Below, piece by piece: positions 18,415-26,781 of a stretch of 64,000 nucleotides of DNA. Positions within the stretch are counted from its first letter, which is position 1. Every line of letters starts with the position of its first letter. The notes beneath the pieces were generated by a model. It saw only the letters and a list, made by a program, of their open reading frames with translations, did not search any database and was not told the DNA's origin. The position numbers and the translations under genes were made by a program. Location: contig NZ_KE340297.1 in assembly GCF_000413315.1 (NCBI RefSeq), positions 809,698-873,697 of the forward strand, in the 5' to 3' direction. This stretch comes from Propionibacterium sp. oral taxon 192 str. F0372. Its GTDB lineage: Bacteria > Actinomycetota > Actinomycetes > Propionibacteriales > Propionibacteriaceae.

Positions 18415-19355
18415 GCTGCTGCCCTTTCTGGAATTGAGGAAAGCCCCTCGGTGAGGTCGAGGAAGACATCCTCCAGGCTGCGGCGGTGGTGGGAGATCTC
18501 GTAAACGTCGGCGCCCTCGGAGAGCACGTAGCGGACGATGTGGGCGCGATTCAGGTCCGTCACATTGCCCGGCACTTCCACCGGGAGATCCGACGAGGTA
18601 GACGGGCTATCGGCAACCGGGCATCCCCAGCGCCGCAGCGACTCGCGGATGCGCTGGTTGTCGGAGGTGCGCAATACGAGATGCCCGTTGTCCCGCAAAC
18701 CGGTCAGGGGGCCTTGGTAGCGCAGAAGTCCCTCGTGGATGATACCGACCTGATCGGCCATCAGATCGATCTCGGCAAGCAGGTGGGTGGAGACCAGCAC
18801 GGTGACCCCGTCGTGGTGGGCGAGGGCGACCAGCAATTCACGGATCTCATGGATACCGGCCGGGTCGAGACCGTTAGTCGGCTCGTCGAGGATGAGCAAC
18901 TGCGGGTTGGCCAGCAGCGCCATGGCGATGCCGAGACGCTGTTTCATGCCCAGCGAATACGACTTGGCCAGCTTGTCCCGGGCACCACTCAGGCCGACGA
19001 TCTCCAGAGTCTCATCGATTCGCTGAGCAGACAGGTTCAGCAATCGCTGCAAGATGGATAGATTCTCGGCACCGGTCAGGTTCGGGTAGTAGGAGGGACC
19101 CTCGATGAGTGAGCCGGTGCGTCCCAGAATGCTGGGCAGGTTCTTGTCGAGGGGCTGGCCGAAGACCTCGATGTGGCCTTCGGTGGGGGTGGTGAGCCCG
19201 AGCAGCATCTTCATGGTGGTCGACTTCCCAGCCCCATTGAGGCCCATGAAGCCATACACCACACCCTGCGGCACGCTCAGGTTGAGGCTGTCGACGACAT
19301 TGCGCTCGCCGTAGCGCTTCGTCAGGTTCTCGGTCCTGATCACTTCGGTGGTCAT
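18411..19355 (-). CDS. ABC transporter ATPase, bacteriocin/lantibiotic-immunity-like
   Basis: A 314-residue ATPase with Walker A GLNGAGKST (about residues 39-47), signature YSLGMKQRLGIA, Walker B LLILDEPTNGLDP and switch His in STHLL. It is the first gene of a five-gene operon (ATPase, two permeases, kinase, regulator; 19355 to 15063). The ATG at 19355 has AAAGGAG upstream; the longer reading to 19406 lacks similarity. No biosynthetic genes for a lantibiotic are adjacent, so the module probably gives resistance rather than self-immunity. Confidence 0.88.
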   Translation of the reverse strand: MTTEVIRTENLTKRYGERNVVDSLNLSVPQGVVYGFMGLNGAGKSTTMKMLLGLTTPTEGHIEVFGQPLDKNLPSILGRTGSLIEGPSYYPNLTGAENLSILQRLLNLSAQRIDETLEIVGLSGARDKLAKSYSLGMKQRLGIAMALLANPQLLILDEPTNGLDPAGIHEIRELLVALAHHDGVTVLVSTHLLAEIDLMADQVGIIHEGLLRYQGPLTGLRDNGHLVLRTSDNQRIRESLRRWGCPVADSPSTSSDLPVEVPGNVTDLNRAHIVRYVLSEGADVYEISHHRRSLEDVFLDLTEGLSSIPERAAA

Positions 19356-19572
19356 GGTGACTCCTTTCGTCACCACCAAGCCAACCTCCACCACCTGCCC
19401 TCCCACAGTCCCCCATGGGGGACACCTTCACACGGTCAGGGCCGAGCTCTCTCGTGGCCTGTCGGCTGACATAGGAGCGGCACGCGCTTACAGGAAAGTT
19501 CTTGGCGTGCGAGAACATCTTTCTGCTGACTGACACGGGAATAGCGCGCTTACAGGGCCAAGACGAGCGAAT

Positions 19573-21072
19573 TCATTCGGTACCGAGGTCAGCCTCCTCG
19601 GGGCGCACCGCAGGAGCCCTGGTGACCAGTTTGTGGCCCCACCACAGGGCGAAGAAGACCGGGACACCCAGATAGGACATGACAATGTCACCCACCTTGG
19701 TGCCGGTAGTAACCGGCCCATAGGCCTGACCGATGATGATCGCGATACAAGCCACCAACGCGACGACGGCCCCAGCCGGGAAGAAACGGGCCCGGTAGGG
19801 CAGAGCGGCCAGGTCGTGGCCCTGGGCGCGCAATGCCCTACGGAACTTCCAATGACACCAGGAGATACCTGCCCAGGTGATGAATCCGGCCAGGGCCGAG
19901 ATGGTCAGCAGCAGTTGGTATGCACGCCCGTCGCCGATCAGCGAGGTGAGGAAACCGGCCAACCCAACCAAAGTGGTGGCCAGTAGGGCATTCATCGGTA
20001 TCCGGTGACGCGATAACCGTGTGAGGAACCGCGGTGCGTGCCCACGCTGCGCCAAGGCGAACAGCATCCGGGTGGAGGAATACAGCCCGGAGGTTCCGGC
20101 CGATAACACCGAGGTGAGGATGACGGCATTCATCACGCTCGCCGCGCCCAGCACCCCGGCATGGTCGAAGACTAGGGTGAAGGGGCTGACCGAGACATTC
20201 GATTCCGATGAATTCAGTAGGTTCGGGTCGGTGTAGGGCAGCAGGAAACCGATCACGGCGATGGCCCCGATGTAGAACAGCAGGATGCGCCAGAAGATGG
20301 TGCGGATGGCCTTCGGGATGGTCGTTCCGGGGTTATCGGCCTCACCGGCAGCGGTGCCGATGAGTTCGGTTCCTTGGAAGGAATACCCAGCGACGAGCAG
20401 GACGAGCAGGATGCCCTCTCCCCCGCCGACGAACGGGGCTTCCCCCACCGTCCAGTTGCTGGTGCCCGGGGACTCCCCGATGATCCCGGCGATCATTGCC
20501 AGACCCAGCACCAGGAAGACGACGACTGCGACGACCTTGATCGCCGCGAACCAGAACTCGCTCTCCCCGTAGGCGCGAGCCGACAAGGCGTTGATGCCGA
20601 ACAACAGCAGTAAGAACAGCCCGGACCACACGATGGAGGGCACCTCGGGGAACCAATACTTCATTACCAGCGCGGCTGCGACGAGTTCAGCGGCCACGGT
20701 GATCGCCCAGTTGAACCAATAGTTCCAGCCAATCGCGAAACCGAAGGATGGGGAGACGAAACGGCTGCCGTATTCACCGAAGGATCCCGCGACCGGCAGG
20801 AAGGCCGCCATCTCCCCAAGTGATTGCATGATGAGCCACACCATCATGCCAATGACGGCATAGGCGACCAGGGCACCGCCCGGACCTGCCTGGGAGACGG
20901 TGGAACCAGAGGCGACAAACAGCCCGGTGCCGATGGCCCCGCCGATGGAGATCATCGTCAGGTGGCGGCTCATCAGCGAGCGGCGCAGTCCTTCGCCACT
21001 CGTGGCGGGCTCGCAGGCACTCGCCGGAGTGGGCGCTGGCCCGGTGGATGATTCAGTAGAGGAGTGGGGCAT
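19573..21072 (-). CDS. LysP-like amino acid permease (APC superfamily)
   Basis: A 499-residue transporter with 12 transmembrane helices. The first helix motif MISIGGAIGTGLFVASG and the cytoplasmic FRRALRAQGHDLAALPYRA are typical of the lysine/basic amino acid permease subgroup. It imports an amino acid with protons; lysine is inferred only from similarity. The start at 21072 (ATG) is preferred to a GTG at 21087, although both have weak ribosome binding sites. The gene stands alone, divergent from moaC. Confidence 0.85.
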   Translation of the reverse strand: MPHSSTESSTGPAPTPASACEPATSGEGLRRSLMSRHLTMISIGGAIGTGLFVASGSTVSQAGPGGALVAYAVIGMMVWLIMQSLGEMAAFLPVAGSFGEYGSRFVSPSFGFAIGWNYWFNWAITVAAELVAAALVMKYWFPEVPSIVWSGLFLLLLFGINALSARAYGESEFWFAAIKVVAVVVFLVLGLAMIAGIIGESPGTSNWTVGEAPFVGGGEGILLVLLVAGYSFQGTELIGTAAGEADNPGTTIPKAIRTIFWRILLFYIGAIAVIGFLLPYTDPNLLNSSESNVSVSPFTLVFDHAGVLGAASVMNAVILTSVLSAGTSGLYSSTRMLFALAQRGHAPRFLTRLSRHRIPMNALLATTLVGLAGFLTSLIGDGRAYQLLLTISALAGFITWAGISWCHWKFRRALRAQGHDLAALPYRARFFPAGAVVALVACIAIIIGQAYGPVTTGTKVGDIVMSYLGVPVFFALWWGHKLVTRAPAVRPEEADLGTE

Positions 21073-21191
21073 GCGGTTGACCTGCACATTCGTGTGGATG
21101 TCGTGTCCCGATAAATCTATCCGCGTCGCGGGCTGCGCGACCCACCGACCCAGCCGGTGGAACAGTGACAGTGACGTGAAACGATAGGACC

Positions 21192-21692
21192 ATGAATGTG
21201 GCTCACCTGCGAGAAGACGGAACTGTTCACATGGTCGACGTGGCCGACAAGCGGGTGACGACCCGCGAGGCCACCGCGATCGGTCTGGTGAGCGTTCCTC
21301 CCCACACAGTGGCGCGGCTGCGCAACGGGGAGGTCGACACGACGGAGATGCTGGCGACCGCCCGGGTGGCAGGCATCTGCGGGGTGAAGAAGACCTCGGA
21401 GTTGATCCCCTTGGCGCACGTCGTAAATATCCACGGGGCAGATGTCGAATTGGAGATCACCGACGAAGGTATCCTCATGCAGGCCTCGGTACGGGCGAAT
21501 GACCTGATCGGCCCAGAAATGGAGGCGCTAACTGCGGTGACCGTGGCGGGCCTGACCCTGGTTGACATGCTCAAATCGATCGATCGTTCAGCAGCGATGC
21601 GCGACCTCATGGTGGTGGCCAAATCCGGTGGCCGCACCGGCTCTTGGCGTCGTGATCTGAACGACCTACCGAATTGGGCGTTCGACGACTGA
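21192..21692 (+). CDS. moaC: MoaC, cyclic pyranopterin monophosphate synthase
   Basis: A 166-residue enzyme with typical MoaC sequence: MVDVADKRVTTREA, KKTSELIPLAH, GPEMEALTAV and DMLKSIDR with the conserved Lys. With MoaA it makes cyclic pyranopterin monophosphate, the first stable intermediate of molybdenum cofactor. It stands alone here; no other mo genes are seen in the window, though a molybdopterin enzyme is encoded at 41-43 kb. Confidence 0.95.
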   Translation: MNVAHLREDGTVHMVDVADKRVTTREATAIGLVSVPPHTVARLRNGEVDTTEMLATARVAGICGVKKTSELIPLAHVVNIHGADVELEITDEGILMQASVRANDLIGPEMEALTAVTVAGLTLVDMLKSIDRSAAMRDLMVVAKSGGRTGSWRRDLNDLPNWAFDD

Positions 21693-21817
21693 CCCTGTTA
21701 AAAGGCCTGGCCTTAGGCCGTACTACAATTTGGTCACGCGTAGGTGTCGTTGACCGAGCACGCTGTAGAATTGTCGCCGTACCTGAAAACAACTGAAGAG
21801 CATGAGGATGATTGGCG

Positions 21818-22033
21818 ATGATGTTTTTGATCTGCGGTGTGGTCAAACCAGAATTTGACGTGACAGGGATGATTTCGCGTGGCGACGACTATGCCACGTT
21901 GGCCTCAGCCGCTGGCGCTAAATTCGGAGCCACCGATAGTGCGATCTCAATTGTAGCTGCACACAACGACGGCCCGGAGTGGGAATGTTTGAGTTTACCA
22001 CAGGCAACCTCGCCAATCATTTCGCTCGACTAG
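21818..22033 (+). CDS. Small hypothetical protein upstream of the metalloprotease gene
   Basis: A 71-codon frame starting MMFLICGVVKPEFDVTGM. Residues about 25-55 (DDYATLASAAGAKFGATDSA...HNDGPEWE) look helical, like the end of a small type VII substrate or the N-terminal segment of a secreted toxin. It overlaps the next gene by 49 bp in another frame. Either it is a separate small protein coupled to the protease, or the two are one protein split by a single-base frameshift near 21975-21985. Confidence 0.45.
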   Translation: MMFLICGVVKPEFDVTGMISRGDDYATLASAAGAKFGATDSAISIVAAHNDGPEWECLSLPQATSPIISLD

Positions 22034-22806
22034 CCGATGCAGCTCAACATACCGCCGGTGCCTACAAGATTGCAGCCATGGAAGCGAGTTCTGCGCAGAA
22101 CGTCATGACCATTATAGCTGAAGAAAATTATTCGATATACCGTGATCTGATATTAACAGCCAAACTAGTCGAAGCTGCCTTACTAATCAAAGAAACACGG
22201 GACCAGTTACTCCGGATAGAAAAGAATGCCGTCAATAAGATCGGCGCAGCATTCGCAGATCTCGCTCTTCCCGGAACAACACTTATTCCCGAAGAAAACA
22301 TAGACGGCAAACTTGATTCGGCGATTGCCGAAAAGTGGCGTCAATTGAGCGATGAAGAGAGGAAAAAGATCCTCCAGAAAATGGCCGATGACTTTGCCGA
22401 CAACAACGGATACCCGCGGATTGAACTCACGTTCGAACCCATCGCCCGCAGAGGGAATTACACCCCATTGGGCGAATACCGCCGTTTACCTTTTAAAGAA
22501 TTGCGAATGAATTCAGACGGGCTCAACGATCCAAACGCGATCAATACTGTCGCCCATGAGATGGAACACCGCGGCCAGTACGAAGGGATGGGCCTCCGGT
22601 GGCCGTGGCAGGACGAACGAGCAGGCATGTCCAGGGTCGAAGCAGAACGCTGGAGAGAATTGAATCAAGACCATGTTCGTAAGCGGGGCGGCCCTGAGTA
22701 CATGGACTACTACCCACCACGACCGGTCGAGGTCGGTGGCCGCCGAGCTGGGCGTGAGTTCGTAAATACTATGAACTACGAGGACTTCCAGAGGTATCTG
22801 CGATGA
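21985..22806 (+). CDS. Predicted secreted HExxH metalloprotease/toxin-like protein
   Basis: A 273-residue protein. The N-terminal half is helical (LADAAQHTAGAYKIAAMEAS), as in type VII/polymorphic toxin trafficking regions. The C-terminal half contains VAHEMEHRGQ, a zincin HExxH motif, with a downstream Glu in SRVEAERW that could be the third zinc ligand. No N-terminal signal peptide. GC is lower than in neighbours. The start could be ATG 21985 or GTG 21979. It is followed, with ATGA overlap, by a lipoprotein gene and an Esx-like gene. Confidence 0.65.
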   Translation: MFEFTTGNLANHFARLADAAQHTAGAYKIAAMEASSAQNVMTIIAEENYSIYRDLILTAKLVEAALLIKETRDQLLRIEKNAVNKIGAAFADLALPGTTLIPEENIDGKLDSAIAEKWRQLSDEERKKILQKMADDFADNNGYPRIELTFEPIARRGNYTPLGEYRRLPFKELRMNSDGLNDPNAINTVAHEMEHRGQYEGMGLRWPWQDERAGMSRVEAERWRELNQDHVRKRGGPEYMDYYPPRPVEVGGRRAGREFVNTMNYEDFQRYLR

Positions 22807-23903
22807 TTCGCAGATACGGACGTCGCGTAGTTCTGGGGGCAGCAGCCCTCGGGGTCTCAGGTGAGTTATTGACGGCGTGTGGAGCCCAGCCCGGCCATAG
22901 AACCCGTCCTTCTCCACGTGTTGCACCGCAGTGCGTGGACCTCGGCCAGCATAACTTCATTCGGGGCGGTCGCTTCTGCGAAGCTGCACCAAGCGGTAAC
23001 CAGGAGTCTTCCGTCTCTCCCTTGGACCATCATGGCCCACTGGGTATGACCGCCACCACGTTGACCTCCTACTACATTGATGCAGTCATCGAATGGGATA
23101 TTGCCACTGGCGAACCAATGCGCCTGCTGGCACCGAAACGATCGGACAGCTGGCTGTACGCCCATCGCGGAGCATGGACCGTCAACCCACGATGCGACGC
23201 CACATTGGTGGCACATCGAGACGGTTGCGCAGTCGCCGAGTTGACTGGCCACACGAGCGATGGGCGATCCGGCACCAGCCCGGACGGAATCCAAGGGTTG
23301 TGCTGGGTGAGCGATAACCAACTGGTGAGTCTAGGGGCCGATGACACTCTACGTAGCTGGAGAGTGAGCGAAGCGACCCAGACCGTCCAAACGAAGGTCA
23401 TCACGCCCGCGGGGAACCGGACATTGGGTCCAGGCTGGCAGTCCGACACCCTGCTGGTCTCCCATTCCGGTGGGGTAGAAATCTTCGATGCTCACACCCT
23501 CCAATCCCTTCATACCCATGCGGGACCGCCCACCACCAACGGCTGGCAGACCATGGGCGACGGCTTGCTGCTCGGGATTTCCGCCGATGACGTCGGCATG
23601 ATGATCTGGAATACCGTCACGGGCCATCATCAGCTGATACCCACCAGTGATCCGCCAAGAGCGGTCACAGCAGCAGGCACCGACTTGGTGGCTGCAGTTG
23701 ACGGCCCCGTACTCGTGGTACACCGACCCGACACGAGCGCTGAGGAAATCCCCTTGGCTGATCCCTCCTACCAAACCGGAGCAGCTGTCTTCTCCCCAGA
23801 CAGTGCACTACTCCACATCCTCGACCAGCGGACCGGCCTACGCACAGTCGACGTGGCAACCGGCCACACCATCACCACATACCGAAACCCAACACCGCTG
23901 TAA
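22803..23903 (+). CDS. Beta-propeller-like lipoprotein
   Basis: A 366-residue protein with an N-terminal signal containing twin arginines (RRYGRRVVLGAAALG) and a lipobox LLTAC (Cys26). It could use Tat or Sec export. The rest contains WD40/YVTN-like blades such as LVSLGADDTLRSWRV, GLLLGISADDVGMMIWNTVTG and AVFSPDSALLHILDQRTG. It probably folds as a propeller on the outer membrane face of the cell. The segment coded by 23645-23830 is duplicated downstream at 25433-25618. Confidence 0.65.
   Translation: MIRRYGRRVVLGAAALGVSGELLTACGAQPGHRTRPSPRVAPQCVDLGQHNFIRGGRFCEAAPSGNQESSVSPLDHHGPLGMTATTLTSYYIDAVIEWDIATGEPMRLLAPKRSDSWLYAHRGAWTVNPRCDATLVAHRDGCAVAELTGHTSDGRSGTSPDGIQGLCWVSDNQLVSLGADDTLRSWRVSEATQTVQTKVITPAGNRTLGPGWQSDTLLVSHSGGVEIFDAHTLQSLHTHAGPPTTNGWQTMGDGLLLGISADDVGMMIWNTVTGHHQLIPTSDPPRAVTAAGTDLVAAVDGPVLVVHRPDTSAEEIPLADPSYQTGAAVFSPDSALLHILDQRTGLRTVDVATGHTITTYRNPTPL
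23645..23830 (+). repeat. 186-bp direct duplication, copy 1
   Basis: Lies in the 3' part of the propeller lipoprotein gene. It aligns without gaps with 25433-25618; several blocks of 20 or more bases are identical, most clearly the part coding for DPSYQTGAAVFSPD. Confidence 0.8.
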
Positions 23904-23930
23904 CCCACCTTTGATCCCCAGGAGTTGCTC

Positions 23931-24230
23931 ATGGTCGCATTCACCCCTTCCGTCTGGAAGGCCGAAGGCGACAAGCTCAATACCGCAGCCGACGAATTTT
24001 ATCGAGGCGCACACAAGGTCATCATCGCCGAAAGGTTCACCCCCGAATCAAAATCTCCCATCGAAGCAGCGATGGCGGCTGGCGATAAACGATGCTATGA
24101 CCAGTGGCATCACTTGATCGCCAATGGCTTCGAAGCCCTGACCGACATCGCTTCACGAATGATAGGTACCGGTTCAGATTATGAGGCAACCGAAGCCGAC
24201 GCCACAGCTGCCGCCGAACGGTTCTGGTAG
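23931..24230 (+). CDS. Esx/EspC-like small protein with YxxxE secretion motif
   Basis: A 99-residue helical protein: helix 1 about residues 9-40, helix 2 about 44-80, with DQWHHLIANGFEALTDIASRMIGTG and then Y-E-A-T-E near the C-terminus. A Trp followed by a YxxxD/E tail is the general signature of WXG100-like type VII secretion substrates and of EspC relatives. The exact WXG turn is not seen. The ATG at 23931 has AGGAG upstream. It belongs to the cassette with the metalloprotease and YbaB-like protein. Confidence 0.6.
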   Translation: MVAFTPSVWKAEGDKLNTAADEFYRGAHKVIIAERFTPESKSPIEAAMAAGDKRCYDQWHHLIANGFEALTDIASRMIGTGSDYEATEADATAAAERFW

Positions 24231-24240
24231 GAGGGATGAG

Positions 24241-24752
24241 GTGATTGTACCGACCGCTTTCTGGGAATATCAGGAAACTGGCTCAGCTGAGGCGTTGGCT
24301 GCGCTGCATCAACAGATCAAGGCCGATCCCTATTTCACCGAGCGAGCACCTTGTACCCTCGGGCTACCGACCTGCTTCGCGACGAACGCTATGATGAGGT
24401 GATTGATCTCATCGAGGATCTGATGCCGGGAGTGTTCTTCTGCCCAGAAGCACACAGCATGCTCGGTTATGCATACGCACAACTCAATGACCATGAACGG
24501 TCGGATATCCACAGAACGTGGGCAGACTTAGCTGTGGCAGCGATCCAATCCTCTGGGAAGGGGACACGATCATGGCCTTGGCGAGTCCTGCGAATCATCG
24601 ACGAGTACGCATTGCTGCGCGAGCGAGGAATGAAACCTGTTTCGCAGGAGAGAATCGAACAGGACGGTAGAATTTTCGACACACACATTGCTGCGGACGA
24701 TGATCTGCATGGGTTCGATTTTGGCAATCAGTGCTGGTTCGAGTTGGTGTGA
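24241..24752 (+). pseudogene. DUF4919-like gene broken by a single-base frameshift
   Basis: The N-terminal part is read from GTG 24241 (VPTAFWEYQETGSAEALAA, ending PYFTER), and the rest is read in another frame from about 24351 (YPRATDLLRDERYDEVIDL through NQCWFEL at 24752). The two halves make one plausible DUF4919-like protein of about 170 residues if one base is restored near 24345-24352. As it stands the first frame ends at 24402. It may be a true lesion or a sequence error. Confidence 0.6.
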
Positions 24753-24753
24753 C

Positions 24754-25344
24754 ATGACCGAATCCGTGCATACTCAATTCGAATCAAGCGAACCGTGGAT
24801 CCTGTTGGAAATGTGCGACGGTCGTTTCGAGACCGTCCAGTTCAGCTGGGAAGCGGATCATGAGCATGATGAGGAGTTTCTTTCTATTCTTCGTTCGGCG
24901 CTCACCAACTGTCTTGCCCAACACAATGCCGATGTTCTGGAGAGCTTGCGCACACGTTACGCCGCACCGGCTGACCCAGATCGCGAAGCGGCAATGGCAT
25001 TCGCCCAGCAAATCCTCGACGAAGCCACGGACGTGATCCCGGAATCAAGAACGTGGTTCCCTGAACGCGCCGATGGCCGAGATAAAAGCGGAGCCGTACA
25101 TGTCTCAGTGATACGCTCCGCAGTGGTGAGGCTCGACGTGCCATTTGACATGCTGCAAGACTCACAGCTTTGTGGCTGGGCGATTCGTGATGCCCTCAAC
25201 CAAGCACTTGAACGACACGACAAAGATGTCATCGAATTTGGGATACGCCGCAACGGTGGGCAACAGCCCACCACCGAGCCTGCTGCGCCAGACTGGGCAA
25301 TGCTTGCAAAACAAGCCAACCGGCTGCGCAGTGGCTGGTACTGA
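24754..25344 (+). CDS. Protein with two YbaB/EbfC-like repeats
   Basis: A 196-residue protein with two similar beta-beta/long-helix units: GRFETVQFSWEADHEHDEEF followed by a helix ending NADVLES (about residues 22-65), and AVVRLDVPFDMLQDSQLCGW followed by ALERHDKDVIEF (about 118-165). Such YbaB-like units are common beside actinobacterial type VII substrates. It resembles the protein at 29830-30681 in domain layout. The start 24754 follows directly after the preceding frame. Confidence 0.5.
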   Translation: MTESVHTQFESSEPWILLEMCDGRFETVQFSWEADHEHDEEFLSILRSALTNCLAQHNADVLESLRTRYAAPADPDREAAMAFAQQILDEATDVIPESRTWFPERADGRDKSGAVHVSVIRSAVVRLDVPFDMLQDSQLCGWAIRDALNQALERHDKDVIEFGIRRNGGQQPTTEPAAPDWAMLAKQANRLRSGWY

Positions 25345-25352
25345 CCCTGCAC

Positions 25353-25643
25353 ATGGACGATGCCACGGGCATGGATTCGGCCAGCAATCAGTGTGGCATC
25401 ATCGCCCGCCACACCGATCAAGTGATACCCGCCAGCGATCCACCGTGCGCGATTACGACAGCAGGCAATGGCCTGGTGGCTGCGGTTGACGGCCCCGTAC
25501 TCGTGCTACACCGACCCAATACGGGCACCGAGGAAATCCCCCTAGCCGATCCCTCCTACCAAACCGGAGCAGCTGTCTTCTCCCCAGACGGTGCACTACT
25601 CCACATCCTCGACCAGCGCACAGAACCGGGGCCGGGCCCCTAG
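25353..25643 (+). pseudogene. Orphan 3' copy of the propeller lipoprotein gene
   Basis: Encodes 96 residues homologous to about residues 255-345 of the lipoprotein at 22803-23903: both contain LVAAVDGPVLV, the segment EEIPLADPSYQTGAAVFSPD and LLHILDQRT. It has no signal peptide or N-terminal blades and ends early in PGPGP. This looks like a truncated duplicated cassette, probably not expressed as a functional protein. Confidence 0.7.
25433..25618 (+). repeat. 186-bp direct duplication, copy 2
   Basis: Second copy of 23645-23830, in the same orientation and 1.8 kb downstream. It is inside the orphan fragment at 25353-25643. Substitutions are scattered, suggesting an old duplication rather than an assembly artefact. 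Confidence 0.8.
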
Positions 25644-25800
25644 CTAGTGGTGGAACCTTGCATGGTGGGTCGTTGAGTTCACCCAGCGGAGTTCTAGGTG
25701 CTGGCGGGTCAGGGACCGCGGCTGCCGGTACGGACGGGGGCGTCCGATGGCCGCGAGCGCGGGCGATCGGCGGGGCGTGGGCGCGCTCGCGGCGCGGGCG

Positions 25801-26742
25801 TTATCGCTCCGTCGGGCCACTGGCCCCGGCGCGGATCTCAGTGCGACGCTCCAACCACCGTCGGATGAGGATGAAGAGCACGCCGCCGACCACGGGGTAC
25901 ACGAGGGTGAGGGCGGCGACCTCCGGGGCGGCGAGCCCGGTCCTGACCCCGGAGTCGATCCACCTCAGGCCGCCCAGAAGCACACGGTTGATGGTCAGGA
26001 CGGTGACGTGGAAGGCGATCGCAGCGGTGAGCGCACCCGGAAGCGGGAGGCGTCGGGCCGCGATGAGGGCGAGACCGAAGATGAGCATCTGCGTCAGGTA
26101 GACGATGGGATCGGCTCCGCTCGGCGCCAGAGGGAAGCCCGTCATCTCGACGCCGGGGAGGAGGACCGAGACCGCCGCCCGGATGAGGTTCCCCGGGACC
26201 ATGTTGAAGCAGAAGAGCACCGTGATGGTCGCGGTGGCCGCGAGCGGGGACCACGCCTCGCGCATCGTGGACCATCCGTAGCCGCGCAGCGCCAGTTCCT
26301 CGGGCAGCGCCTCGTACAGCAGCAGGACGATGGTGTTGACCGCGAGGAAGGTGATGAGCGCCGTCGGATCGAAGTGATCGAGGCGGATCCAGCCGGCCCA
26401 GAACGCTGGGGCCCACACCAGCGCCCCAGCGCCGAGACCAACGGCCGCACCCGTTCCGGCCGCGGCCGGCCAGCGACGGGCCAGGCCGATTCCCCCGGCT
26501 CCCCGAAGGGGCCTGCGATCGAGCCGCCGCCGGAGGATCACAATGGCGGGGACGACGATCATCGGGGTCAGGACAGCCTGGAGTACGGGGACGAAGGCTG
26601 GACCAGCCGCGACCCGGGCCCTTATGAGCTGTGCGATCGTTATTGAGAACTGGACCCCTAGGGTCAGCACCGCCCAGCCGATGAGCGCCCTCGCGAGCGC
26701 CCCCCGCCGGGTCGGGGCGGCCGCATCCGGACCATCATTCAT
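25801..26742 (-). CDS. CPBP-family intramembrane metalloprotease-like protein
   Basis: A 313-residue membrane protein with about eight hydrophobic segments. The CPBP (Abi) motif EALPEELALRGYGW supplies the EExxxR signature; later conserved polar positions include FNMVPGN and FHVTVLTIN (His). These are Rce1-like intramembrane proteases, sometimes linked to bacteriocin self-protection. GC is extreme, unlike the flanking genes. The ATG at 26742 is inside a perfect palindrome shared with the divergent TetR gene; the longer frame to 27051 runs through that gene and is rejected. Confidence 0.83.
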   Translation of the reverse strand: MNDGPDAAAPTRRGALARALIGWAVLTLGVQFSITIAQLIRARVAAGPAFVPVLQAVLTPMIVVPAIVILRRRLDRRPLRGAGGIGLARRWPAAAGTGAAVGLGAGALVWAPAFWAGWIRLDHFDPTALITFLAVNTIVLLLYEALPEELALRGYGWSTMREAWSPLAATATITVLFCFNMVPGNLIRAAVSVLLPGVEMTGFPLAPSGADPIVYLTQMLIFGLALIAARRLPLPGALTAAIAFHVTVLTINRVLLGGLRWIDSGVRTGLAAPEVAALTLVYPVVGGVLFILIRRWLERRTEIRAGASGPTER

Positions 26743-26781
26743 GATCGTATGGTAGCACGATCGTGCTACCATACGATCATG
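26740..26781. promoter_or_regulatory. 42-bp perfect palindrome, candidate TetR operator and divergent leaderless promoter
   Basis: A perfect inverted repeat (half-site includes GATCGTATGGTAGCACGA) whose outer bases contain the ATG of both divergent genes. Only 36 bp separates the two start codons. On each strand TACCAT lies at -12 to -7 from the ATG, the position of a -10 box if transcription starts at the ATG itself, and no ribosome binding site is present. Confidence 0.8.

Noticed and set aside
25747-26646. 299-codon plus-strand frame opposite the CPBP gene
   Set aside because: Extreme GC gives long open frames on the opposite strand; composition is Arg/Gly/Asp-rich with no motif, while the minus strand has a clear CPBP protein.
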